NCBI GenBank assembly: GCA_947472765.1
Contig: CANJCM010000040.1
Span: forward strand, 1 to 39,523
Direction of reading: 5' to 3'
DNA length: 39,523 nucleotides
Source: Opitutia bacterium
GTDB lineage: Bacteria; Verrucomicrobiota; Verrucomicrobiia; Opitutales; Opitutaceae
Under the pieces are notes generated by a model. That model was not told where the DNA came from. It searched no databases and worked only from the letters and a program-made list of their open reading frames with translations. The position numbers were made by a program, and so were the translations under genes. Below are positions 25,118 to 32,466 of the stretch, piece after piece; position 1 is the stretch's first letter; every line of letters starts with the position of its first letter.

Positions 25118-26845
25118 ATGAACGTAATTATTGGAATCAATGCCTTCCACGGCGATTCATCCGCGGCGGTGCTGATCGACGGCCGACTGGTGGCCGCCGT
25201 CGAAGAGGAGCGCTTCAACCGGGTAAAGCATTGGGCGGGCTTTCCCGCCGAGTCGATTCGCTGGTGCCTGGCTCAAGCGGGCGTCGGGCCCGGCGACATT
25301 GACCATGTTGCCGTGTCATTCGACCCGAAGGCGAATTGGCGGGTGAAAGCGAGCTTCGCTCTTCGAAATATCGTGCAGGCGCGAGAATACATCCTGGCCC
25401 GGGTGAAGCGCCAGCGCAAGCAGCTCACGTTGAAGCAAAGTATGGCGGAGGCGCTGGGATGTCCGGAATCGGCGATTCGTGCCACATTTCATTCGGTGGA
25501 GCATCATCAGGCGCATGTCGCGAGCGGGCTGCCGGTATCGCCTTTCCGCGAGGCGGCCGTGCTTTCAGTCGATGGAATGGGAGATTTTGTCAGCACCATG
25601 ATGGCGGGCGGGGAGGCAACCAAATGGAATGTCTACTCAAAAATATATTATCCGCACTCAGTGGGGCTATTTTATAGCGCGATAACCATGTATCTTGGTT
25701 TTAATAACTACGGCGACGAATATAAAGTCATGGGCCTTGCCCCCTATGGAAAACCGCGCTTTGTCGAACAACTGCGCCGCATGATCCCGCTGACGGACGA
25801 TGGGTTTCGCCTGAACCTTGACTATTTTTTACATCATCGAGCCGGAATCCGCATGCTCTGGAGTGGCGGCGCGCCCAGCGTGAGCCCCTTTCTCTCCGAG
25901 AGGTTGGCGGCGGAAATGGGGCCGGCCAACCTCCCCCGTGCACAGATCACCGGTCGGGAAGAAGATATTGCCGCCTCCTTGCAAGTCGTCACCGAGGACA
26001 CAATTATGCATCTTCTGGGCGTCCTGCACCGACAGTGCCCTTCAGAAAATCTGGTTATGGTGGGCGGCGTGGCCATGAATTCAGTGGCCAACGGAAAGAT
26101 CACCGCTCGCACTCCCTTCAAGAATGTATATATACCACCCGGCGCCGCAGACAATGGCGGGGCCTTTGGATCGGCTTATTATGTTTGGCACCGCGTACTC
26201 GGACGCAGCGAGCGCTTCCACCTGAACCACGCGTTATGGGGACCAGGAGTAGACGATGCTGAATGCGAAGCGGCAATCCGGGCAGCCAATCTTACCGTGC
26301 GCCGGCTTTCACCCGAAGAACTGATTCAGACGGCCGTCGACACCCTCTGCCGCGGTGAAATTTTAGGCTGGTTTCAAGGGCGCATGGAGTTCGGCGCGCG
26401 TGCGCTCGGTAGCCGCTCCCTGCTGGCTGATCCCCGTCGCGCCGATATCCGGGATATCGTAAACCTAAAAATCAAGTTCAGAGAAAAATTCCGACCATTT
26501 GCCCCCAGTATCTTAGAGGAATATACGGCAGAATATTTCGAACGAAACGAGCCGACCCCTTACATGGAGAAGGTATTCAAAATTCGCGAGGAAAAGCGCT
26601 CACAAATCCCCGCGGTAACGCACGTGGACGGTACTGGGCGTTTACAAACAGTGAGCAAGCAGACGAACCCGCTCTATTGGGAACTGATTGAAGGCTTTCG
26701 CCGGAGAACAGGCATACCACTCATTTTAAATACTTCTTTGAATGAAAACGAACCGATTGTTAACACGCCGAAAGAGGCGCTGAGCTGCTTCCTGAGAACG
26801 CGAATGGACGCGCTGGCCCTCGGACCGTATTGGGTCGTCCGTTGA
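25118..26845 (+). CDS. NodU/CmcH-type O-carbamoyltransferase
   Basis: The 575-residue enzyme transfers a carbamoyl group from carbamoyl phosphate to a hydroxyl through a carbamoyl-AMP intermediate. The N-terminal ASKHA/TsaD-like domain has IIGINAFHGDSSAAVLIDG, EEERFNRVKHW, FHSVEHHQAHVASG (metal-binding His residues), SVDGMGDFVSTM and GGVAMNSVANGK. The C-terminal domain has QGRMEFGARALGSRSLLADP and NTSLNENEPIVNTPKEAL. The start is ATG 25118, where the family begins; an earlier in-frame start (25028) lies inside the previous gene. In this locus the acceptor is probably a sugar of the repeat unit or its nucleotide precursor. Confidence 0.93.
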   Translation: MNVIIGINAFHGDSSAAVLIDGRLVAAVEEERFNRVKHWAGFPAESIRWCLAQAGVGPGDIDHVAVSFDPKANWRVKASFALRNIVQAREYILARVKRQRKQLTLKQSMAEALGCPESAIRATFHSVEHHQAHVASGLPVSPFREAAVLSVDGMGDFVSTMMAGGEATKWNVYSKIYYPHSVGLFYSAITMYLGFNNYGDEYKVMGLAPYGKPRFVEQLRRMIPLTDDGFRLNLDYFLHHRAGIRMLWSGGAPSVSPFLSERLAAEMGPANLPRAQITGREEDIAASLQVVTEDTIMHLLGVLHRQCPSENLVMVGGVAMNSVANGKITARTPFKNVYIPPGAADNGGAFGSAYYVWHRVLGRSERFHLNHALWGPGVDDAECEAAIRAANLTVRRLSPEELIQTAVDTLCRGEILGWFQGRMEFGARALGSRSLLADPRRADIRDIVNLKIKFREKFRPFAPSILEEYTAEYFERNEPTPYMEKVFKIREEKRSQIPAVTHVDGTGRLQTVSKQTNPLYWELIEGFRRRTGIPLILNTSLNENEPIVNTPKEALSCFLRTRMDALALGPYWVVR

Positions 26846-28008
26846 TCAACGAACCGGTGAGGGTGAAGACGTGGCGCATTGAATTCTGGTCCTCAGTCGA
26901 GGGACACGGGTGTCAGCAAGCGTTGATTCGCGCCTTAAACGCGGATGGCTGGAGGGCGACCGAAGTCTTCACCGTAAGCCAAGAAGAGTATCGCTCGGCA
27001 AAAGGCTGGCGTCAGCGACTATTGGTGCGTCTACGCACCTACCTCGCATACCCATTGAAGGTGGGGGCCTCGTTTATCGAACGAGACCGAAGACTCATCG
27101 CTGTGGTTTCAAGTAACACGTTTTTCGCACCCTGGCTTGCCTTGACCGCATCGCGGGACCGAAATCCGGTGGTGCACTGGGTCTTGGACATGTATCCGGA
27201 TGTGTTGGTTGCAGCGGGTGTGCTCCGTGGACGCGGGTTGGTCGTCTCACTTCTGAGGCGTCTCATGAGCGATACTTTTGACCGTTCGGCGGCCAATGTT
27301 TTTCTCGGACCGCGGCTGCTCCGCTATGCCAACGAGAAATTTTCCAATATTCCGCGAAGCGCAGTAATTTGCATCGGGGCGGACGAAGCGTCGTTTCCGA
27401 AAATTGCCGTCGAGGACGGAGCGCCCGAGGTCGTTGATATCCTCTATTGTGGAAATCTGGGGCACATGCACGACGTCGACACCATCTCGAACGCGTTTCT
27501 TCGAGGGATCCCGCCAGGAGTTCGGTTTGCAATCCGTGGCAACGGCCCAGGGTTTGAAAAGTTGCGCCGAGCAATGGGTGAAATGAAGGGATCTTCAGGA
27601 GTGTCCTTTGGGCCGAACATGGTCGAAAGTGAATGGGCATTCGAATTGCGTCGCTGTCCGGTCGCGCTGGTGACCTTGAAGGCTGGGGCTGAGCACCTAG
27701 TGATGCCGAGCAAAACGTATAGTGCGCTACTGGCCGGCCAAGCCATCCTCGCGGTCTGCGCTGCCGATTCCGATCTCGCGGATCTGGTTAATACTAACGA
27801 CCTAGGTTGGACAATCGAACCAGGTGATGAAGATGGCTTCCAGAAAGTGCTGTTAAGTATAGCTGAAAATCCAGAAGAAGTGGCGCTAAAACGCCGGAAT
27901 GCCGCAGCAGTAGGACGGAAGGCTTACGAGCAGGGGGTTTTAGTGAAACAGTGGAGCAGCCTTCTGTCGGAAGTCGTGGCATCACGTGAGTCGGAGGTCA
28001 TAATTTGA
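26842..28008 (+). CDS. Glycosyltransferase, GT-B fold (GT4-like)
   Basis: The protein has about 388 residues with RIEFWSSVEGHGCQQALIRA at its start. Downstream are VVHWVLDMYPDVLVAAG and a donor half: DILYCGNLGHMHDVDTI, VRFAIRGNGPGFEKLRRAM, VALVTLKAGAEHLVMPSKTY and LLAGQAILAVCAADSDLADL. The VMPSK-Y-LLAG element matches WbuB-like GT4 enzymes. The start is uncertain. TTG 26842 overlaps the previous TGA (TTGA); TTG 26830 and GTG 26857 or 26863 are also in frame. Its own stop overlaps the TTG of the EpsI-like gene. It probably acts in repeat-unit assembly. Confidence 0.85.
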   Translation: MINEPVRVKTWRIEFWSSVEGHGCQQALIRALNADGWRATEVFTVSQEEYRSAKGWRQRLLVRLRTYLAYPLKVGASFIERDRRLIAVVSSNTFFAPWLALTASRDRNPVVHWVLDMYPDVLVAAGVLRGRGLVVSLLRRLMSDTFDRSAANVFLGPRLLRYANEKFSNIPRSAVICIGADEASFPKIAVEDGAPEVVDILYCGNLGHMHDVDTISNAFLRGIPPGVRFAIRGNGPGFEKLRRAMGEMKGSSGVSFGPNMVESEWAFELRRCPVALVTLKAGAEHLVMPSKTYSALLAGQAILAVCAADSDLADLVNTNDLGWTIEPGDEDGFQKVLLSIAENPEEVALKRRNAAAVGRKAYEQGVLVKQWSSLLSEVVASRESEVII

Positions 28009-28697
28009 GGGCAAGCGCTGCTGATAATATGACGCGCAAAACAGTTCTGAATCTCGGGATGGGAATGCTCTTCGCGGCGGGGATTGCCCTCGTGGTGCGA
28101 AGCGAAGCAGGGCGAGAGAGTAAGTCTCTTTTGCACCTTTTGCCTGTCCCGGACGCGCAAGGTATGGTGGTGGAATTACCGCTGGGCGCATCTAAAGCGG
28201 AAATCGAAAATGTGGAGGAGATACTCCAGTTCGAGGAATGTACATATCGGGAAATATCGATGGGTGCACGGAAACTTTCGGTGTTCGCGACGACATGGAA
28301 GCCAGGCAGCGTCCCCCCAACCCAAGTCGCCGCGCATACGCCGGATCAATGCTGGCCAGCCGTCGGCCAAACGCTCATCGAAACGCGCCCCGGTGAAAGT
28401 TTTGCCTGCGCCGGATTACAATTGTTACCCGCAGAGTCGCGGGTATTTGCTGATAACGAAGGACGAACTACCTACGTGGCATTCTGGCATATTGTCGGCA
28501 AGCGGCTATTCAACCCAAGTCCGGCAAGATTTTCTGGCTTCAGGGAAGCTCTGCGGCAGCTGGCGGAGGGAGACAATCGCCAGTACTTCGTGCGTATCGC
28601 TTCGCGCTATCCGATTGCTGAGCTCTTGGGGGACCGTGAGATGGCTGAAGCCCTGGCGCCATTCCTTCACCAAGTTGTCGGGAGCCGTCCGGAATAG
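28005..28697 (+). CDS. epsI: EpsI-family exosortase-associated protein
   Basis: A 230-residue protein with one N-terminal membrane helix (about 14-31) and an outer domain. That domain has the EpsI/DUF3485 signature: FATTWKPGSVPPTQVAAHTP (about 94-113), then DQCWPAVG with its conserved Cys, and later YVAFWHIVGKRLF. EpsI proteins accompany exosortases in exopolysaccharide loci, sometimes fused to the sortase; their exact activity is not settled. TTG 28005 is chosen over ATG 28029 because GGAGG lies seven bases before it and the TTG overlaps the previous stop (TTGA). No exosortase gene lies in the window. Confidence 0.85.
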   Translation: MRASAADNMTRKTVLNLGMGMLFAAGIALVVRSEAGRESKSLLHLLPVPDAQGMVVELPLGASKAEIENVEEILQFEECTYREISMGARKLSVFATTWKPGSVPPTQVAAHTPDQCWPAVGQTLIETRPGESFACAGLQLLPAESRVFADNEGRTTYVAFWHIVGKRLFNPSPARFSGFREALRQLAEGDNRQYFVRIASRYPIAELLGDREMAEALAPFLHQVVGSRPE

Positions 28698-29725
28698 TGA
28701 GTCACATGATTCCAGTGACCGTCTTAATGCCGATTATTGCTCTCGCGGCTGCTCTGCTGGTGCGCTGGGCGGCAGGGATTGCTCGCCGCGTCGCATTGCT
28801 CGATATCCCGAATGAGCGCAGCTCGCACAAGGTACCGGTGCCGAGGATGGGAGGCGCCGCGTTTGTCCCGGTGATGTTTGGGGGGCTGCTGTGCGGTTGG
28901 TCTCCCGATTTCTTTCAAAGAGGGATACCGGCCTCGTTTTTTTGGGGTGCCGCCACACTATATTGCATCGCACTCGTTGACGACATTTGGTCCGTGAATG
29001 CCCCAATCCGCCTGGCTTGCCAGTTCTTTTCCGCGGCGGTTTTCCTCGCTGGAGTTTCGGCCTACCAACCGTTTGTAACATCGTGGCCAGTGTTCGTTGT
29101 GTGCGCGATCTGGATCGTTGGAGTGGTGAACATCTATAATTTTATGGACGGGATCGACGGGATGGCTGGGGTGCAGGGTGTGGCGGCCGGAGTCGGCTGG
29201 TTAATGATTGGGATTGTTTTGGGGACGCCGGCGACTCTTGTGCTGGGGGGCTGCGCTGCTGCGGCGTCGGCCGGGTTTCTCACTCTGAACTGGTATCCCG
29301 CCCGGATTTTTATGGGTGACGCGGGCAGCACGGTTTTGGGCTACTGCTTTGCCTCCGCACCATTTCTCGCTTGGGCTGAATTGGGCGGGCGCCCGCAGGG
29401 GCTCAAAATAGTGTTTGTTGCGTTACTTCTAATTTGGCCATTTCTCGCCGACGGGATTTTCACGATCCTACGGCGGATGCGGAACGGCGAAAATGTTTTG
29501 TTGGCTCATCGGTCTCACTTATATCAAAGGCTGGTCATCGCCGGGAACAGCCCGCAGCGGGTCACCTTGGTCTATGGCGGAATGGCCGCGATCGGGGCTG
29601 TGCTCGGTTGGTTTGTGGTTATCGGGGAAATGGGTCCGTTGTTTCTGGCGGCGGGTCTGGTGAGTGTGTGCTTTTTTGGGCTATGGTGCTGGACCCAAAC
29701 TTCAGAGCGGAAGAGCTTTCCCTGA
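28697..29725 (+). CDS. Undecaprenyl-phosphate sugar-1-phosphate transferase (WecA/MraY/TagO family)
   Basis: Loads the first sugar phosphate from a UDP-sugar onto undecaprenyl phosphate. The 342-residue protein has about ten membrane helices and all core motifs: DIPNERSSHKVPVPRMGG (36-53), LVDDIWS with Asp95/96, NIYNFMDGIDG (145-155), IFMGDAGS (204-211) and the HRSH histidine motif (271-274) typical of WecA-like rather than MraY enzymes. GTG 28697 shares one base with the previous TAG stop; ATG 28706 is an alternative. It is the probable initiating enzyme of the glycan built by the upstream transferases. Confidence 0.92.
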   Translation: MSHMIPVTVLMPIIALAAALLVRWAAGIARRVALLDIPNERSSHKVPVPRMGGAAFVPVMFGGLLCGWSPDFFQRGIPASFFWGAATLYCIALVDDIWSVNAPIRLACQFFSAAVFLAGVSAYQPFVTSWPVFVVCAIWIVGVVNIYNFMDGIDGMAGVQGVAAGVGWLMIGIVLGTPATLVLGGCAAAASAGFLTLNWYPARIFMGDAGSTVLGYCFASAPFLAWAELGGRPQGLKIVFVALLLIWPFLADGIFTILRRMRNGENVLLAHRSHLYQRLVIAGNSPQRVTLVYGGMAAIGAVLGWFVVIGEMGPLFLAAGLVSVCFFGLWCWTQTSERKSFP

Positions 29726-29736
29726 TATGAAAGCAT

Positions 29737-32244
29737 GTGTCGGGGCGTCGCCTGTGGCGAGTTGAGGACGCCTTGCTGATTTCGAGTAGGGTGAGCAAAG
29801 TAATTCATCCCCTTGCCAGGGCTCTCGTGTGGCTATCCCTGATGGGCTCCTGTTCTGTCGGTATGGTTCTTGTCCTCAAGAATGGCGGTCCGGGGCGTTC
29901 AATTGAGAGGCAATTTGCGCCGGGTGTTTTGGGAAGAGAAGCAAGCGTCTTCTTCATGACGAAGCGGACGTTCGCATCGCCGCCTGGGCGGCACTCAAGT
30001 TCCGGCTTCGTCAGCCGTTTTATGTACGGGGTCCCATCTGAATGGTCGGACGCGAACGGCCTTACACCGGCGTTTAGGTTTGCGCACAATTTGGCGTCAG
30101 TGTTCCCGCCTTCGCTTTATCTAGATCACCCGGACTTCTTTCCGTTGCTCGATGGCAAGAGGCTTCAGCCGCCGAACGGGTCCTGGTTTTGGAATCCGGA
30201 TATCGCGCGTGAAGATGTCGCGCGCTACGCGGCCAAAGCGGCCCGGACGGATTTCGAGACGAATCCGGCATTGGTGAGTTTCGCACTCGGCGTGAACGAT
30301 GCACTCATCTGGGGAGAGTCACCGGAGTTGTTGGCGCTAACCGGGGGGCATCCCCCGCCCTCAGGAATTCCGGCGCGCAGGAGTTTTAAGTGGTTCCGGG
30401 AGCGTCCGGATTATTCGAATCTCGTCTTCACCTTTATGAACCGCGCGGCCGCGGAGCTGGAAGAGACTCATCCGGACAAATATCTCGGTGCGCTGGCGTA
30501 CTATTGGTCCGAGAACGCGCCGGAGTTTCCGCTGCATCCGCAGGTGGTGCCATTTTTGACGGCAGATCGCTCACAGGGATATGATGCGAAGTTTAAGCGG
30601 GAGGAGTTGGAGTTGCAGGCTCGCTGGGGGCGGCTGGCCGGAGGGCGGAGGCCGGAGGACGGAGGAGGGATGGCGGAGGGGCGGAATTCCGGAGATTCGG
30701 AATTCCAGAATTCCGGCGTGCCGTCCTCTGGCCTCCGGCTTCCGGCCTCCGTCCGCCGCCTCGGCCTCTACGACTACCTCTACGGTGGCGGCTTCCTGAT
30801 TCCGCGGATTCACACGCGATTGCTCGCCGAAAATCTCCGGCACGCTCGCCAAGCTGGATTCACCGACTACTTTGCGGAGGTAAATCCGAACTGGGGGCTG
30901 GATGGACCGATGCCCTGGCTCGCGGCGCAGTTGCTGCAGGATACGGGACAATCGGCGACCGTCCTGCTCGATGAGTATTACGCGCGGTATTTCCGCGAGG
31001 CCGCGGTTCCGATGCGGCGGTTCTTCGAGCGCTGCGAGGAACTGTGGATGGCGCAGCCGGGACCGCCGTATTGGTTGAAGCACTATCGTAATCAATCGCA
31101 GGCGGTGGTATTTCCGGAGTCGGCGGTGCGGGAGTTGCGTTCAATGCTCGATGCCGCGCAGCGCGACGCCTGGTTCGGTCGGACTCGGGCGCGGGTGCAG
31201 CAGGTGAGTGCGGCCTTCGGCGTGACGGAGCGGTTTCTGGCTTTTCAGGAGGCGCGGGACCGGCTGAAGCGGCTCGCGCTCGCGCCGAGTCCGGGGGGCG
31301 CCGCAGTCGCGGCAGCCGTGCTCACGGATGCGTTGGACGTTTATCTCGGCGCGCGCCGGGAGTTTATTCGTTACACGACCGAACTTCAAAGTGCTGACCC
31401 TTTGGCGGTGCTGAGCTTCGGCTGGGACGACTACTTGAAGGACGACCCGGTGCCGGTGGCATTGTTCGCAATTCAGCGAACCAAGCCCACGGGCACGGCT
31501 TTAGGGGTGCTGCTCGCCGGCGGGCCGAAAGGCGGATCAGAAATACCTCGCGAACGCGGCCCGGCGGTAAACGCCGGCCCTACAATTTTGGAGGAGCCGA
31601 ATGTGGCGGGGTTATGGAAGGCGCTTTCTGACGGAGGAGCGGAGGCCGGAGGCGCGGAGGCGCGGAAGGACGAAAAGCCTGTTTCTAGCTCGGCGGCCGG
31701 CACTCCGACTCTCCGCCCCTCTGACCCTCCGACCACTCGTCAGCTCCTCCGCAATCCATCCATGACCGGCGACGTTAAGCCGTGGCGGACGATTGCCGGT
31801 TTGACCTATGGCGTCGCCCTGCCGTCCGAATGGCAAAGCCGCGTGGAGCCAGCTGAGTTTCATCAGGCGGAACTGGTGGGCGAGGGGACGGATCGCGCGG
31901 TGAGAATCAGCGGGACCAAAGACACGACCGTCTCCCAATGGGCTCCGATGCCTGCCCGGTTGGCTATGGAACCCGGCGGGCTGCAGCGGGCTGGGGTCAC
32001 GGTGCGTGGGCGGGTGTCGCCGGGAACGGCGGTGCACTTGGTCTTTTCGTGGCTGGATGCAAAGGAGCGGCATCTCGGATTCAAAATGCTGCGGCTACCG
32101 GATGGCGACTGGCCGGAGTGGGTCACGTTGCAACAGGCGGGCTGGTCGCCTCCAGGGGCAGCGTGGGTGGGGCTGGGGATTCGGGTCCAGAATCAGGTTG
32201 CGGGTGATTGGGTCGAGGGGAAGGCGTTCAGCGTGTTCGAGTAA
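29737..32244 (+). CDS. DUF4838-like putative carbohydrate-active protein with in-frame repeat inserts
   Basis: The 835-residue protein has one N-terminal hydrophobic segment (ALVWLSLMGSCSVGMVLVL), so it is probably exported or membrane-anchored. The body (about 60-560) looks like the DUF4838 family, related to alpha-glucuronidase/hexosaminidase-type barrels: HPDFFPLLDGKR, FALGVNDALIW, NLVFTFMNRAAAELEETHP, LGALAYYWSENAP, DYFAEVNPNWGLDGPMPWLA and LLDEYYARYF. A C-terminal beta domain follows (about 670-835). Low-complexity stretches encoded by repeats interrupt it near residues 298-342, 607-616 and 632-672. GTG 29737 is the longest start; TTG 29773 with GAGG before it is plausible. Trimming or modification of the surface glycan is a guess from location. 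Confidence 0.7.
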   Translation: MSGRRLWRVEDALLISSRVSKVIHPLARALVWLSLMGSCSVGMVLVLKNGGPGRSIERQFAPGVLGREASVFFMTKRTFASPPGRHSSSGFVSRFMYGVPSEWSDANGLTPAFRFAHNLASVFPPSLYLDHPDFFPLLDGKRLQPPNGSWFWNPDIAREDVARYAAKAARTDFETNPALVSFALGVNDALIWGESPELLALTGGHPPPSGIPARRSFKWFRERPDYSNLVFTFMNRAAAELEETHPDKYLGALAYYWSENAPEFPLHPQVVPFLTADRSQGYDAKFKREELELQARWGRLAGGRRPEDGGGMAEGRNSGDSEFQNSGVPSSGLRLPASVRRLGLYDYLYGGGFLIPRIHTRLLAENLRHARQAGFTDYFAEVNPNWGLDGPMPWLAAQLLQDTGQSATVLLDEYYARYFREAAVPMRRFFERCEELWMAQPGPPYWLKHYRNQSQAVVFPESAVRELRSMLDAAQRDAWFGRTRARVQQVSAAFGVTERFLAFQEARDRLKRLALAPSPGGAAVAAAVLTDALDVYLGARREFIRYTTELQSADPLAVLSFGWDDYLKDDPVPVALFAIQRTKPTGTALGVLLAGGPKGGSEIPRERGPAVNAGPTILEEPNVAGLWKALSDGGAEAGGAEARKDEKPVSSSAAGTPTLRPSDPPTTRQLLRNPSMTGDVKPWRTIAGLTYGVALPSEWQSRVEPAEFHQAELVGEGTDRAVRISGTKDTTVSQWAPMPARLAMEPGGLQRAGVTVRGRVSPGTAVHLVFSWLDAKERHLGFKMLRLPDGDWPEWVTLQQAGWSPPGAAWVGLGIRVQNQVAGDWVEGKAFSVFE
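30629..30761. repeat. In-frame inverted-repeat element inside the DUF4838-like gene
   Basis: The left arm is rich in GGAGG/CGGAGG units (30629-30668) and the right arm is its imperfect complement, CCTCCG/CCTCTGG units (30721-30761). The core holds three GGAATTCC or GAATTCC sites (30681-30714). The core segments GCGGAATTCCGGAG and CGGAATTCCAGA also occur in the insert at 33793 with the same short gap. The element is read through without a stop, adding about 44 Gly/Arg/Ser-rich residues between two conserved parts of the protein. Confidence 0.75.
31555..31583 (-). repeat. REP-like palindrome inside a coding region
   Basis: On the minus strand this reads GTAGGGCCGGCGTTTACCGC and then CGGGCC. 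The GTAG prefix, GGCCGGCG/CGCCGGGCC-type stem and short loop match the REP-like family at 314, 34554 and 39372. It is translated in frame in the DUF4838-like gene as roughly GPAVNAGPTIL. Confidence 0.6.
31630..31752. repeat. Second GGAGG/CCTCC inverted-repeat insert in the DUF4838-like gene
   Basis: The left arm (31630-31668) is made of GGAGGAGCGGAGGCCGGAGG-type units and the right arm (about 31699-31752) of CTCCG/CCTCCG units. The arms are more diverged than in the insert at 30629 and the GGAATTCC core is missing. It adds a Gly/Ala/Glu-rich then Pro/Ser/Thr-rich linker between the catalytic-type domain and the C-terminal beta domain without breaking the frame. Confidence 0.6.
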
Positions 32245-32466
32245 GTGTCTGCCCCATTTCCAAAGGGTGGGAGGGTTATAAATATTTTTTAATCTGAAGC
32301 TTGTGCGTGACGTATGTTGCAAGGAGTTCTGGAGGTTCTGGCTCGATTTGCGAAGATTGGACCTCATTCTGAAGCTCGTGCTGTTTCGCGAAGGTATCAG
32401 TGCGGCAGGTGACGCCACCATGCCCGAGTTCAAGCCGATCGAACATCGTTCCGGAGGGGGCCGCCT
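32245..32466 (+). promoter_or_regulatory. Leader before the FlaA1-type gene, possible promoter
   Basis: This 222-base gap contains TATAAA at 32277-32282 in an AT-rich patch and a T-run at 32285-32290. A weak stem (CCCAT/GTGGG, 32253-32271) precedes the T-run at a distance too long for a standard terminator. No good -35 box is seen. The reading 'promoter for the downstream gene' is therefore weak. Short open frames here look like chance or decayed coding sequence. Confidence 0.25.

Noticed and set aside
28005-29725. An exosortase fused to or beside EpsI
   Set aside because: No frame in the window shows the exosortase membrane layout with its conserved Cys/Arg/His; the neighbour is clearly a WecA/MraY-type transferase.
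32253-32290. Rho-independent terminator after the DUF4838-like gene
   Set aside because: The stem is short with a G-T pair and the T-run starts about 14 bases after it.
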